A DNA stretch of 64,000 bases from JAVJUV01 sp040220415 (GTDB lineage: Bacteria; Pseudomonadota; Alphaproteobacteria; Rhodobacterales; Rhodobacteraceae): positions 62,001-126,000 of the forward strand of contig JAVJUV010000167.1 of the NCBI GenBank assembly GCA_040220415.1, in the 5' to 3' direction. A model generated the notes under the pieces. It did no database searches. It had not been told where the DNA came from and was given only the letters and a program-made list of their open reading frames with translations. This document shows positions 32,790 to 41,802 of this stretch, one piece after another (within the stretch, counting starts at the first letter, position 1; each line of letters opens with the position of its first letter). The translations under genes were made by a program, and so were the position numbers.

Positions 32790-34247
32790 ATGGCAATCTC
32801 GGAAGAGACGTTTTTTCTCGATCCGGCGTTCGAAGGAACGCTGCAGAAACAGATTCAGACCATGGTGGCCGAGGGCATCCTGTCGGGCCGCTTCCGGGCG
32901 GGGGAAAAGCTGCCGTCGAGCCGGGGGCTGGCAAAGCATCTTGGCATCAGCCGGATCACGGTGACGCTGGCCTATACCGAGTTGCAGGCCGACGATTACA
33001 TCGTCTCGCGCGGGCGATCGGGGTATTTCGTTTCGGAGAACGCGCCGCAGCCACGGATGCAGGGAGCCGCGACACCGCGCGAAGACACGGTGGACTGGGC
33101 CGGCATCGTGGGCACGAGGTTCTCGAGGCTGCGCCAGGTCCGCAAGCCCGACGACTGGCAGAGCTTTCGCTATCCGTTCATCTACGGGCAGGCGGACCCC
33201 ACGCTGTTCGATCACGCCAACTGGCGGCTGTGCGCGTTGCAGGCGCTGGGCCAGCGCGACTTCAACGCGATGACGGCGGACTATTTCGAGCGCGACGACC
33301 CCAAGCTGGTGGAGTTCATTGCGCGCCACTCGTTGCCGCGCCGGGGCATCCTGGCGGCACCGGACGAGATACTGGTCACGCTGGGGGCGCAGAACGCGCT
33401 GTGGATCGCGTCGGAGGTTCTGTTGGGACCGGGCCGCACGGCGGTGATCGAAAGCCCGTGCTATCCGGGGTTGTCGAGTGTCCTGGCCGAGACCGGGTGC
33501 CGCACCATCGCCATTCCGGTCGATGGCGACGGCCTGCCGCCCGAGACGGTGCCCGGCGCGGCAGACGTGGTCTTCACCACGCCAAGCCACCACTGCCCGA
33601 CCTCGGTGACGATGCCGGTCGAGCGGCGCCGCGCGCTTCTGGAGCGGGCGTCGGAGGAGAATTTCATCGTGGTCGAGGACGATTACGAGTTCGAGATGTC
33701 GTTTCTGACGCCGCCATCTCCGGCGCTGAAGTCGCTGGACCGCGAGGGCCGCGTCATCCACGTGGGGTCGTTCTCGAAGTCGCTGTTTCCGGGTCTGCGC
33801 CTGGGCTACCTTGTCGGTCCTGCCGCGTTCATCCGCGAGGCGCGCGCGCTGCGGTCGCTTCTGTTGCGTCATCCGCCGGGGCATGTGCAGCGGACGGCGG
33901 CCTATTTCATGTCGCTTGGTCACTACGACGCCCTGATCAAACGCATGGCGCGCGCCTTCGGCAAGCGGCGAAAGGTAATGGCTGCCGCGATCACGCAAGC
34001 CGGGCTGGAGATGGCCGGTGGGGGCGAGGGCGGGTCGAGTTTCTGGATTCGCGCGCCCGAGGGCGTGGACACGGAGGTTCTGGCGGAGCGCCTGCGCGAA
34101 AAAAGCGTGCTGATCGAGCCGGGCGCGGTATTCTTTCCCGAACCCGAGCCGTCGCGCCGCTATTTCCGGCTGGCCTATAGTTCGATCCCGGAAGACCGGA
34201 TCGCGGCCGGGATAGCGCTGATCGCCCGGACGATGGCGGAAGGCTGA
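32790..34247 (+). CDS. tauR: MocR/GntR-family regulator with aminotransferase domain, probable TauR
   Basis: 485-residue MocR-type regulator. A GntR winged helix (about residues 15-85, LPSSRGLAKHLGISRITVTLAY) is fused to a fold-type I aminotransferase domain whose PLP lysine is Lys330 in VGSFSKSLFPGLR. TauR proteins of this type activate tpa and xsc in response to taurine. It lies 101 bp upstream of xsc on the same strand, and CTGGC-type repeats occur in front of tpa, xsc and tauR. It is separated from the preceding gene by a terminator. GabR- or PdxR-like functions are possible but less consistent with the neighbours. Confidence 0.88.
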   Translation: MAISEETFFLDPAFEGTLQKQIQTMVAEGILSGRFRAGEKLPSSRGLAKHLGISRITVTLAYTELQADDYIVSRGRSGYFVSENAPQPRMQGAATPREDTVDWAGIVGTRFSRLRQVRKPDDWQSFRYPFIYGQADPTLFDHANWRLCALQALGQRDFNAMTADYFERDDPKLVEFIARHSLPRRGILAAPDEILVTLGAQNALWIASEVLLGPGRTAVIESPCYPGLSSVLAETGCRTIAIPVDGDGLPPETVPGAADVVFTTPSHHCPTSVTMPVERRRALLERASEENFIVVEDDYEFEMSFLTPPSPALKSLDREGRVIHVGSFSKSLFPGLRLGYLVGPAAFIREARALRSLLLRHPPGHVQRTAAYFMSLGHYDALIKRMARAFGKRRKVMAAAITQAGLEMAGGGEGGSSFWIRAPEGVDTEVLAERLREKSVLIEPGAVFFPEPEPSRRYFRLAYSSIPEDRIAAGIALIARTMAEG

Positions 34248-34261
34248 CGCAAGCTGCGCCT

Positions 34262-34294
34262 CTGGCATTAGTTGGGCGGGTCAACTGGCCCTAA
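34262..34294 (+). promoter_or_regulatory. Proposed TauR direct-repeat site upstream of xsc
   Basis: CTGGCATTAG (34262-34271), a 13-bp spacer and CTGGCCCTAA (34285-34294) form a direct repeat with 23-bp period ending 54 bp before the xsc start. It matches the tpa site in sequence, period and orientation relative to the gene. The second unit differs by one base from the recalled TauR unit CTGGACYTAA. Confidence 0.65.
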
Positions 34295-34348
34295 CCGGGA
34301 AGCGGGCCGGCGCTTAGTTTCCCGCCGATCCGTTGGAGGAAATCACCC

Positions 34349-36109
34349 ATGAAAATGACCACCGAAGAAGCTTTCGTCAAAGTCCTGCAGATGCACGGCA
34401 TCACCGATGCCTTCGGCATCATCGGTTCGGCCTTCATGCCGATTTCCGACCTGTTCCCCAAGGCGGGGATCATGTTCTGGGACTGCGCGCACGAAGGTTC
34501 GGGCGGCTTCATGGCCGACGGCTATACCCGTGCTTCGGGCAAGATGAGCATGATGATCGCCCAGAACGGTCCCGGCATCACCAACTTCGTCACGCCGGTG
34601 AAGACGGCCTACTGGAACCATACGCCGCTGCTGCTGGTCACGCCGCAGGCGGCGAACAAGACCATCGGGCAGGGCGGTTTCCAGGAAGTCGAGCAGATGA
34701 AGCTGTTCGAGGACATGGTCGCCTATCAGGAAGAGGTGCGCGACCCGACCCGCATCGCCGAGGTTCTGAACCGCGTGATCCTGAAGGCGCAGCGCGCCTC
34801 GGCGCCCGCACAGATCAACGTGCCGCGCGATTACTGGACGCAGGTCGTCGATATCGAACTGCCGAAGATCGTGGAATTCGAGCGCCCCGCCGGTGGCGAC
34901 AAGGCGCTGGACGAGGCGGCCGATCTGCTGGCCAAGGCGAAGAACCCGGTGATTCTGAACGGCGCGGGCGTGATCCTGGCCGGTGCGATCCCGTCCACGA
35001 TCGAGCTGGCCGAGCGGCTGACGGCGCCGGTCTGCGTCGGCTATCAGCACAACGACGCCTTCCCCGGTTCGCACCCGCTGTTCGTGGGCCCGCTGGGCTA
35101 TAACGGGTCGAAGGCGGGGATGGAACTGATCAGCCAGGCCGACGTGGTGCTGTGCCTTGGCACACGGCTGAACCCGTTCTCGACGCTGCCGGGCTACGGT
35201 ATCGATTATTGGCCGACGAATGCGAAGATCATCCAGGTCGACATCAACCCCGACCGGATCGGCCTGACCAAGAAGGTGACCGTTGGCATCGTCGGCGACG
35301 CGAAGAAGGTGGCCGAAGGCATTCTGGCCCGTCTGCCGGAGATGGATCCGAACGCCGACCGTGCCGCGACGATTTCGCAGACCAAGAGCGCCTGGGCGCA
35401 GCAGCTGTCTTCGATGGATCACGAAGAGGACGATCCCGGCACCACCTGGAACCAGCGCGCGCGCGATGCCAAGCCCGACTGGATGAGCCCGCGCATGGCG
35501 TGGCGCGCGATCCAGCGGAGCCTGCCGAAAGAGGCGATCATCTCGTCGGACATCGGCAACAACTGCGCCATCGGCAACGCCTATCCGACCTTCGAGGAGG
35601 GGCGGAAATACCTGGCGCCGGGCCTGTTCGGGCCCTGCGGCTATGGCCTGCCGTCGGTCATCGGCGCCAAGATCGCCTGCCCTGACGTGCCGGTCGTGGG
35701 CTTTGCCGGCGACGGCGCCTTCGGTATCGCGGTGACCGAACTGACCGCGATCGGCCGCAAGGAGTGGCCGCCGGTCACGCAGATCGTCTTCCGCAACTAT
35801 CAGTGGGGGGCCGAGAAGCGGAACTCGACGCTTTGGTACGACGACAACTTCGTCGGCACCGAACTGGACGAGGGTGTGTCCTATGCGAAGATCGCGGATG
35901 CCTGCGGGCTGAAGGGCGTCGTGGCGCGCACCATGGACGAGCTGACCGAAGCGCTGGCCCAGGCCATCAAGGACCAGATGGAGAACGGGACGACGACGCT
36001 GATCGAAGCGATGATCAACCAGGAACTGGGCGAGCCGTTCCGCCGCGACGCGATGAAGAAGCCGGTCGCGGTTGCGGGTGTCGAGGCCGCCGACATGGCG
36101 GCGGAGTGA
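34349..36109 (+). CDS. xsc: Sulfoacetaldehyde acetyltransferase
   Basis: 586-residue ThDP enzyme converting sulfoacetaldehyde and phosphate to acetyl phosphate and sulfite, the carbon-sulfur cleavage step of taurine catabolism. The cofactor-activating Glu49 is in CAHEG; the ThDP/Mg motif starts GDG at residues 454-456 (FAGDGAFGIA) and closes with NYQWGAEKRNSTLWYDDNF, which is specific for Xsc. A good GGAGGA ribosome site precedes the ATG. Its stop overlaps the GTG start of ackA (GTGA). Confidence 0.96.
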   Translation: MKMTTEEAFVKVLQMHGITDAFGIIGSAFMPISDLFPKAGIMFWDCAHEGSGGFMADGYTRASGKMSMMIAQNGPGITNFVTPVKTAYWNHTPLLLVTPQAANKTIGQGGFQEVEQMKLFEDMVAYQEEVRDPTRIAEVLNRVILKAQRASAPAQINVPRDYWTQVVDIELPKIVEFERPAGGDKALDEAADLLAKAKNPVILNGAGVILAGAIPSTIELAERLTAPVCVGYQHNDAFPGSHPLFVGPLGYNGSKAGMELISQADVVLCLGTRLNPFSTLPGYGIDYWPTNAKIIQVDINPDRIGLTKKVTVGIVGDAKKVAEGILARLPEMDPNADRAATISQTKSAWAQQLSSMDHEEDDPGTTWNQRARDAKPDWMSPRMAWRAIQRSLPKEAIISSDIGNNCAIGNAYPTFEEGRKYLAPGLFGPCGYGLPSVIGAKIACPDVPVVGFAGDGAFGIAVTELTAIGRKEWPPVTQIVFRNYQWGAEKRNSTLWYDDNFVGTELDEGVSYAKIADACGLKGVVARTMDELTEALAQAIKDQMENGTTTLIEAMINQELGEPFRRDAMKKPVAVAGVEAADMAAE

Positions 36110-37257
36110 GCGACGGGGGCGATATCCTTGTCCTGAACGCAGGGTCGTCCTCGATCAAGTTCGCGGTTTTCGACGGCGACCTGAACCCGAAGTGTTCAGG
36201 CATCGCCGCCGAGATCGGGGCCGGCGGCTTTGTGGAGGTGGACGGCGAGCGCAAGCGCCTGCCGCTGATCGACCACCGCGCGGCGCTGCAGGCGGTGCTT
36301 GGGGCGCTGAAGGCCAAGGGGATCGGTCTGGAGAAGTTGCGGGCGGCGGCCCACCGTGTGGTGCACGGGGGCCGCAACCTGTCGCAGCCGGTCAGGTTGA
36401 ACGCCGACATTCGGGCCGAGATCGCCGCCTGTTCGCCGCTGGCGCCGCTGCACAATCCGCACAACCTGGCGGCCATCGACACCCTGGCGCAGATTGCCCC
36501 TGATCTGGCGCAATTTGCGAGTTTCGATACTGCCTTCCATACGACGAACCCCGACGTCGCCACGCGCTACGCGATCCCGAAGATGGAAGAGACAAAGGGC
36601 ATCCGGCGCTATGGGTTCCACGGGTTGTCCTATGCCTCGATGGTTGCGACGTGGCCCGAGGTGACGGGCGAGAAACTGCCCGCGCGCCTGCTGGGTTTTC
36701 ATCTTGGCAACGGTGCGTCGCTTTGCGCGATCAGGAACGGCCAGTCGATTGCCACGACGATGGGCTATTCGCCGCTGGACGGGCTGACGATGGGCACGCG
36801 GTCGGGCGGGATCGACGCCAACGCGGTACTGCGCCTGGTCGAGGACCACGGGTTGGAGCGGACCAAGGCGATCCTGAACCACGAGAGCGGATTGCTGGGA
36901 CTGTCGGGCGGCAAGTCGGACATGCGCAACCTGATGCTGGACCATTCGGCGGACGCGAATTTCGCGGTCGAGCATTTCTGCTATTGGACGCTGCGCCACG
37001 CCGGCAGCCTGATCGCGGCGATGGAGGGGCTGGACGCCATCGCCTTCACCGGCGGGATCGGCGAGAACGCGGTGACGGTGCGCGCGCTGATCCTGCGGGG
37101 GCTGGAGTGGATCGGCGTGCGGATGGACCCGGACGCGAACCATCGGAACGGGCCGCGGCTGCATGCCGAGACCAGCAAGATCGGCGTCTGGATCGTTCCG
37201 GCGCGCGAGGAGTGGATGATCGCCCGCGATGCGCTGACGCTGCTGGAGGCGGGATGA
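36106..37257 (+). CDS. ackA: Acetate kinase
   Basis: 383-residue ASKHA-fold kinase interconverting acetyl phosphate + ADP and acetate + ATP. Motifs are LVLNAGSSSIKFAVFD near residues 6-21, HRVVHGG near 83-89, DTAFHTTNP near 142-150, GFHGLSY, HLGNGAS and FTGGIGENA. The GTG start overlaps the stop of xsc (GTGA), so translation is coupled. In this setting it can harvest ATP from acetyl phosphate made by Xsc. It is convergent with pta, four bases apart. Confidence 0.95.
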   Translation: MSDGGDILVLNAGSSSIKFAVFDGDLNPKCSGIAAEIGAGGFVEVDGERKRLPLIDHRAALQAVLGALKAKGIGLEKLRAAAHRVVHGGRNLSQPVRLNADIRAEIAACSPLAPLHNPHNLAAIDTLAQIAPDLAQFASFDTAFHTTNPDVATRYAIPKMEETKGIRRYGFHGLSYASMVATWPEVTGEKLPARLLGFHLGNGASLCAIRNGQSIATTMGYSPLDGLTMGTRSGGIDANAVLRLVEDHGLERTKAILNHESGLLGLSGGKSDMRNLMLDHSADANFAVEHFCYWTLRHAGSLIAAMEGLDAIAFTGGIGENAVTVRALILRGLEWIGVRMDPDANHRNGPRLHAETSKIGVWIVPAREEWMIARDALTLLEAG

Positions 37258-37261
37258 CGCC

Positions 37262-38128
37262 TCAGCCGAGCGCGAGCGAGATGACCGTGGCCGCCACGAT
37301 GTCGTCCACGGACGCGCCGCGCGAGAGATCGCAGACCGGTTTGCGGAAGCCTTGCAGGAAAGGGCCGATCGCCTGCGCGCCCGCCAGTTCCTGCGCCAGC
37401 TTGTATGCGATGTTGCCGGCGTCGAGCGACGGGAACACCAGCACGTTCGCGTCGCCCGCGCCCGCGCCCTTGCGGGCGGCGATGGCGGGATTGAGCGCCG
37501 CATCCGCCTGCACCGGGCCATCCAGCGTCAACCCGCGTTCGCGGAGAAGTGCGGCGGCCTGGGCCACCTTGTCGACGGAGGGGCCGGTGCCGCTGGTCCC
37601 CGTGGAATACGACAGGAGCGCCACGCGCGCCGCGCCCAGAAGCGCCGCGCCCGACGCCATTGACGCGGTGGCGATGGCGGCCAGTCCGGCGGCGTCGGGA
37701 TCGACGGTGACCGCGCAGTCGGCGAAGATCATCTCGCGCCCGTCGGGGAAGACCATCAGGAAGAAGGACGAGGGCGCTTCGATCCCCTCGGCGAGGCCGA
37801 TTGCGAGCGAGGCGGCTTCGATCACGCGCCGGGTCGGTGCGACAGCACCGGCGACCATCGCGTCGGCGTCGCCGGCGGCCACCATCGCGGCGGCGCGGAT
37901 CAGCGGCTTGGCGATCATCCGCGCAGCGATGGCGGGTTTGACGCCGCGCGTCTCTACCAGGATTTGCGCCAGCGCGTCCGACGGCCCGGCCAGCGGCACG
38001 GGACGGGCGAGCCCCCGGGCCTCGAGCCGCAGCGCGGCTTCGGCGGTGCGCTCGTCGTCCATTTCGGGCAGGACCACGCGCGCTTTCCGCTCGCGCGCCG
38101 CTTCGGTTGCCGTCTCGATGATACCCAT
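37262..38128 (-). CDS. pta: Phosphate acetyltransferase (short PTA_PTB form)
   Basis: 288-residue PTA_PTB-domain enzyme converting acetyl phosphate and CoA to acetyl-CoA. Segments seen are ARVVLPEMDDERT near residues 16-28, DADAMVAGAVAPTRRVI near 83-99, the FADCAVTVDPDA part, LLSYSTGTSGTG near 172-183 and DANVLVFPSLDAGNIAYKL. It is somewhat shorter than the usual 320-330 residues but has both lobes. It runs opposite to xsc-ackA and is divergent from the citrate synthase gene, 27 bp apart. GGGGG precedes the ATG. Confidence 0.93.
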   Translation of the reverse strand: MGIIETATEAARERKARVVLPEMDDERTAEAALRLEARGLARPVPLAGPSDALAQILVETRGVKPAIAARMIAKPLIRAAAMVAAGDADAMVAGAVAPTRRVIEAASLAIGLAEGIEAPSSFFLMVFPDGREMIFADCAVTVDPDAAGLAAIATASMASGAALLGAARVALLSYSTGTSGTGPSVDKVAQAAALLRERGLTLDGPVQADAALNPAIAARKGAGAGDANVLVFPSLDAGNIAYKLAQELAGAQAIGPFLQGFRKPVCDLSRGASVDDIVAATVISLALG

Positions 38129-38155
38129 GAATCCCCCGTTTCCAGGAGCAGCTAA

Positions 38156-39289
38156 ATGACCGACGCCCCAAAGATCAACCGCGGACTGATGGGAGTTTAT
38201 TTCGACCGTTCGGCCGTTTCGGACATCGATGGCGCGGCGGGGCGTCTGTTCTATCGCGGCTACTCGATCGACGATCTGGCGACAAAGGCGACGTTCGAGG
38301 AAGTCAGTTATCTGCTGATCATGGGCGAGCTGCCGACGCCGAGCGAACTGTCCGATTTCGACGGGCGGCTGAAGGCGGCGCGGGTGCTGCCCGATGCGGT
38401 GTACGATATCATCCGGGCGACCGCCGGTGGCCACCCGATGAACGTGCTGAGAACCGCCGTCTCGGCCCTGGCCGCGCTGGAACCCGGTTCGGCGGATTCG
38501 ACGGAAGCGGGGATGCTGGAGAACGGCATCCGCCTGACGGCGCAGGTTCCGATGATCATCGCCGCGCACGAGGCGATCCGGAACGGGCGCGACCCCGTCG
38601 CGCCGGATGCGTCGCTGGGCCATGCCGCGAACTGGCTCTGGATGCTGAAGGGCAAGAAGCCGTCCGAAGACGCGGCGCGGCTGGCGGATGTCGATTTCAT
38701 CCTGCACGCCGAGCACGGCTCGAACGCGTCGTCCTTCGCGGCGCGGGTGACGGTCGGCACCGAGGCCGACATGCACTGCGCGATCACCACGGCCATCGCG
38801 ACGCTGGCGGGTCCGGCGCATGGCGGCGCTGCGGAAGACGTGATGAAGATGGTCGAGGAGATCGGGTCGCCCGACAAGGCGGCGGACTATGTGAAGGCCA
38901 AGCGGAAGAACCGCGAGCCGGTCACCGGTTTCGGCCATCGGGTCTATCGGGCGGAAGATCCGCGCGCGCGCCACATGCGCGAGGGCGTGCGGAAGCTGGG
39001 CGAGGAGATGGGCGAGCCGCGCTGGTACGAGATCCTGCAAGGCGTGGTCGAGGCGATGAAGCCCTATGCGCGCCACGGTCTGAACGTGAACGTCGATTTC
39101 TACTCGGGCGTCGTCTACCAGCTGCACGGTATCCCGATGGACCTTTACGTGCCGATCTTCGCCATCGGACGGATGCCTGGCTGGGTGATCCAGTGCCTGG
39201 AGCAGAAGCGGGGCAATATCCTGATCCGCCCGCTGACGGTCTACAACGGACCCGAGCCGCGGGAGTGGGTGGCGATCGGCAGCCGCTGA
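38156..39289 (+). CDS. Citrate synthase family protein (short, type II-like/2-methylcitrate-like)
   Basis: 377 residues, the short dimeric form rather than the longer hexameric GltA. The catalytic residues are visible: His222 in AGPAHGGAAEDVM, His261 in GFGHRVYRAEDPRA and Asp314 in NVDFYSGVVY. His187 in HAEHGSNAS is also conserved. It condenses acetyl-CoA (or propionyl-CoA) with oxaloacetate; which one cannot be decided by eye. CAGGAG precedes the ATG. Its position beside pta suggests it can take up acetyl-CoA from sulfonate breakdown. Confidence 0.9.
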   Translation: MTDAPKINRGLMGVYFDRSAVSDIDGAAGRLFYRGYSIDDLATKATFEEVSYLLIMGELPTPSELSDFDGRLKAARVLPDAVYDIIRATAGGHPMNVLRTAVSALAALEPGSADSTEAGMLENGIRLTAQVPMIIAAHEAIRNGRDPVAPDASLGHAANWLWMLKGKKPSEDAARLADVDFILHAEHGSNASSFAARVTVGTEADMHCAITTAIATLAGPAHGGAAEDVMKMVEEIGSPDKAADYVKAKRKNREPVTGFGHRVYRAEDPRARHMREGVRKLGEEMGEPRWYEILQGVVEAMKPYARHGLNVNVDFYSGVVYQLHGIPMDLYVPIFAIGRMPGWVIQCLEQKRGNILIRPLTVYNGPEPREWVAIGSR

Positions 39290-39290
39290 G

Positions 39291-39986
39291 TCAGAGCTTC
39301 TCGCGGTAGATGATCTGCTGCGCGGCACCGGCGCCCAGAAGCCAGAGCGACGAGACGACCAGTCCCCAGTGCGCGATACTGTCGGGGTGAAAGCCGACCC
39401 AGGCGGCCCAGCCGGCGAAAAAGGTCCAGGCAAATGCCGTGGGCAGCGTGATCCAACGCCAGCGCTCGGTGCGGAACGGGTGGACGAACTTGATCGGCAG
39501 CAGCATCGCGATGGCGAGGATCGAGACCAGGACAAGAATGATCTCGAACTGGGGCCGAATCGCGAACAGGACCAGCACCACCATGTTCCAGCAGCCGGGG
39601 AAGCCGCTGAAGGAATAGTCCGAAGTCTTCATCCGGGTGTCGGCGAAGTAGATCGCGGACATGAAGGTGATGACGATGATCGCGAACCATCCCGCCCAGC
39701 CGGGCAGAAGCCCGGAGTGGAACAGCGCGAAGGCCGGGATGAAGACGTAGGTCAGGTAGTCGATGATCAGGTCCAGGAGAACGCCGTCGATCCGGGGCGC
39801 GTTGGTCTGGACGTGGGTGGCGCGGGCGAGAGGCCCATCGATTCCGTCGACCGCAAAGGCCACGACCAGCCAGAAGAACATCGTCGCCCAGTCACCGTTC
39901 GCCGCCTCGAGCATCGCGAGCATGGCGAAGACCGCGCCCGAGGCGGTCAGAAGATGGACGAGGTAGGCCTTGGTCTTGATCGTCAT
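39291..39986 (-). CDS. pcs: Phosphatidylcholine synthase
   Basis: 231-residue membrane enzyme that joins choline directly to CDP-diacylglycerol, a pathway largely limited to bacteria of this kind. The CDP-alcohol phosphotransferase motif is present: DGIDGPLAR near residues 47-55, then APRIDGVLLDLIIDYLTYV with the second aspartate pair. About six to eight hydrophobic spans are seen. I use ATG 39986 because MTIKTKAYLVHLLTASG resembles other Pcs starts; ATG 40004 would add six residues. It ends 1 bp after the convergent citrate synthase stop. Confidence 0.92.
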   Translation of the reverse strand: MTIKTKAYLVHLLTASGAVFAMLAMLEAANGDWATMFFWLVVAFAVDGIDGPLARATHVQTNAPRIDGVLLDLIIDYLTYVFIPAFALFHSGLLPGWAGWFAIIVITFMSAIYFADTRMKTSDYSFSGFPGCWNMVVLVLFAIRPQFEIILVLVSILAIAMLLPIKFVHPFRTERWRWITLPTAFAWTFFAGWAAWVGFHPDSIAHWGLVVSSLWLLGAGAAQQIIYREKL

Positions 39987-40064
39987 GTATTCGTCATGCC
40001 CCATCGGCGGAGCAGGTGCAAAACCCTTCCGCAGGGCAAAGGCGGTATCGATGTGCGGGCAAGG

Positions 40065-40982
40065 TCACTGGGCCCTCGGGTGGGCCGCTTCGTAGACCTC
40101 CATCAGTCTGGCGGTGTCGACAGCGGTATAGGCCTGGGTGGTGGACAGCGAGGCGTGTCCCAGAAGCTCCTGTATCGCGCGGAGGTCGCCGCCGGCATTC
40201 AGGAGATGGGTGGCGAAGCTGTGGCGCATGGCGTGCGGTGTCGCGGTGGCGGGCAGGCCCAGCTGGGCGCGGGCCTTTTCCATCACCTTCTGGATGAGCC
40301 GGGGGCTGAGCGGACCGCCGCGGGTGCCGCGGAACAGCGGCGCGTCGGGCTCGGGCTGGAACGGGCAGGCGGCGACGTAGGCTTCCACGGCGCGCCGGGC
40401 CGCAGGAATGACCGGAACGACACGTTCCTTGTTGCCCTTGCCGGTGATCCGCATCGTCTCGCCCAGCGGCAGATCGCGGCCGGTGAGCGAGAGCGCTTCG
40501 GATATACGCAGGCCGCAGCCGTAGAGCAGGGTGACGACCGCGGCGTCGCGGCGCGCGACCCAGTCGGTCAGGGATTGCAGTTCAACGGTTTCGATCATCG
40601 CGCGGGCGGCGTCCTCGGCCAGCGGGCGGGGCAGCTTTCTCTGGAAGCGCGGGCTGCGCGTCATCAGGACCGGCGTCGGGTCGAACCCGTCACGCTCGGC
40701 CATCCATGCCACGAAGCCCTTGACCGAGGAAAGCGCGCGGGCCAGCGAACGGGGTCCGAGACCGCGCGTGCGTTCATGCGCCATCCATGCGCGCATCGCG
40801 CCGGTATCGAGACGCCCGATCTGCGCACCGCCGACCGAACCGCCCTCGTGGTTCTGAAGGAAGGCGAAGAATGCCAAGAGGTCGGTCCGGTAGGCTTCGA
40901 CCGTCTTGATCGAGCGGCCGCTGACCGCCCTGAGTTCGGCCAGCCAGCGGTCGAGCGCGTCGGTGAGGCCCGGGGAGATCAA
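40065..40982 (-). CDS. xerC: Tyrosine recombinase XerC
   Basis: 305-residue site-specific recombinase that resolves chromosome dimers at dif with XerD, under FtsK control. A SAM-like N-terminal domain covers about residues 5-95. The catalytic set is complete: Arg159 (GCGLRISEAL), Lys182 (GKGNKERVVP), His250 and Arg253 (HAMRHSFATHLL), His276 (LLGHASLSTTQAY) and nucleophile Tyr285. The start overlaps the stop of the DUF484 gene by 4 bp, the same dufA-xerC arrangement seen widely in proteobacteria. Confidence 0.95.
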   Translation of the reverse strand: MISPGLTDALDRWLAELRAVSGRSIKTVEAYRTDLLAFFAFLQNHEGGSVGGAQIGRLDTGAMRAWMAHERTRGLGPRSLARALSSVKGFVAWMAERDGFDPTPVLMTRSPRFQRKLPRPLAEDAARAMIETVELQSLTDWVARRDAAVVTLLYGCGLRISEALSLTGRDLPLGETMRITGKGNKERVVPVIPAARRAVEAYVAACPFQPEPDAPLFRGTRGGPLSPRLIQKVMEKARAQLGLPATATPHAMRHSFATHLLNAGGDLRAIQELLGHASLSTTQAYTAVDTARLMEVYEAAHPRAQ

Positions 40983-41677
40983 TCGAGCCAGCGGCGCATC
41001 GCACGTTCGAAGACGCCGCCCATGAAACTGAGGAGATCCGTGCCCTGGTGGGGCGCAAAGTGGTTCGCATCGTCCGAGGCGAAGGCCAGCATGCCCGGCA
41101 GGCGGTTTTCGCCGAAGTCCAGAAGGATACAGGCCTCGGACCCGACCCAGTCGGCGGGATCGCCGAACACCGATCCGGTCATCGCGGTCGCGCGGCGCAG
41201 CGTGACGTGGCGCACCGGACGGCCCTGGCCGATGTATTCCGAGACGAAACCGGGCCGGACCAAAGTCAGCACGTCGGAGCCGGGGCCATCGACGTTGCCG
41301 GCTTCGTGGCTTTCGAGGACAAGGCGGAGGGCGCCGAGGTTAAGGATATCGGCGACATCGCGGCCGAGCGAGGCGAGGAACGCCTCGAAGTCCCGCGGTT
41401 CGAGAAAGGCGAGGATGGCGCGGTGGACCTGGTTCATGCCCGACAGGTTGTCGTAGGCGGCGGCGATCACCGAGCGATGGGTGTCTTCCAGCCGTTCGAG
41501 CCGCGCTTCCAGGCGCTCCATCGCGACGCCGCGAAGGTCGATGATGTTCTGTCCCATCGCACGCTCGTTGGCCGCGACCAGTGCGCGCATGACATCGGGG
41601 TCTTCCAGAATGAATTCGGGATCCTGAAGGATGCGCATGCGCACATCTTCGGCAATCGCGGTTGCCTGCTCGTTCAT
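40979..41677 (-). CDS. DUF484 family protein
   Basis: 232-residue protein of the DUF484 family, which has a GAF-like fold (about residues 75-225) after an N-terminal helical and coiled-coil section (FILEDPDVMRALVA... then MERLEARLERLEDTHRSVI, about 50-70). The biochemical role is unknown; the gene is frequently next to xerC. Here its stop overlaps the xerC start (ATGA), so they are translationally coupled. A GGCCGC-6-GCGGCC inverted repeat lies just upstream (41696-41713). Confidence 0.9.
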   Translation of the reverse strand: MNEQATAIAEDVRMRILQDPEFILEDPDVMRALVAANERAMGQNIIDLRGVAMERLEARLERLEDTHRSVIAAAYDNLSGMNQVHRAILAFLEPRDFEAFLASLGRDVADILNLGALRLVLESHEAGNVDGPGSDVLTLVRPGFVSEYIGQGRPVRHVTLRRATAMTGSVFGDPADWVGSEACILLDFGENRLPGMLAFASDDANHFAPHQGTDLLSFMGGVFERAMRRWLD

Positions 41678-41802
41678 CTCTGCCTCGTTTCATTGGGCCG
41701 CTTTGGCGCGGCCATTGTTTTCGGGCACATTGGCAGGGACCCGCGGACCGCTCAAGCGATTATATCCGTTTCAGGAATTTGCGCGGCAGATCGGCAACGC
41801 GG

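Noticed and set aside
40065..40982. XerC-like gene as an integrase of an integrative element
   Set aside because: It is translationally coupled to a DUF484 gene, the standard chromosomal arrangement, with no attachment-site repeats or cargo nearby.
41696..41713. GGCCGC-6-GCGGCC hairpin as a terminator for the GlcD-type gene
   Set aside because: The T-rich run follows it only on the plus strand, where no gene ends; on the minus strand, where both genes lie, there is no U-run.
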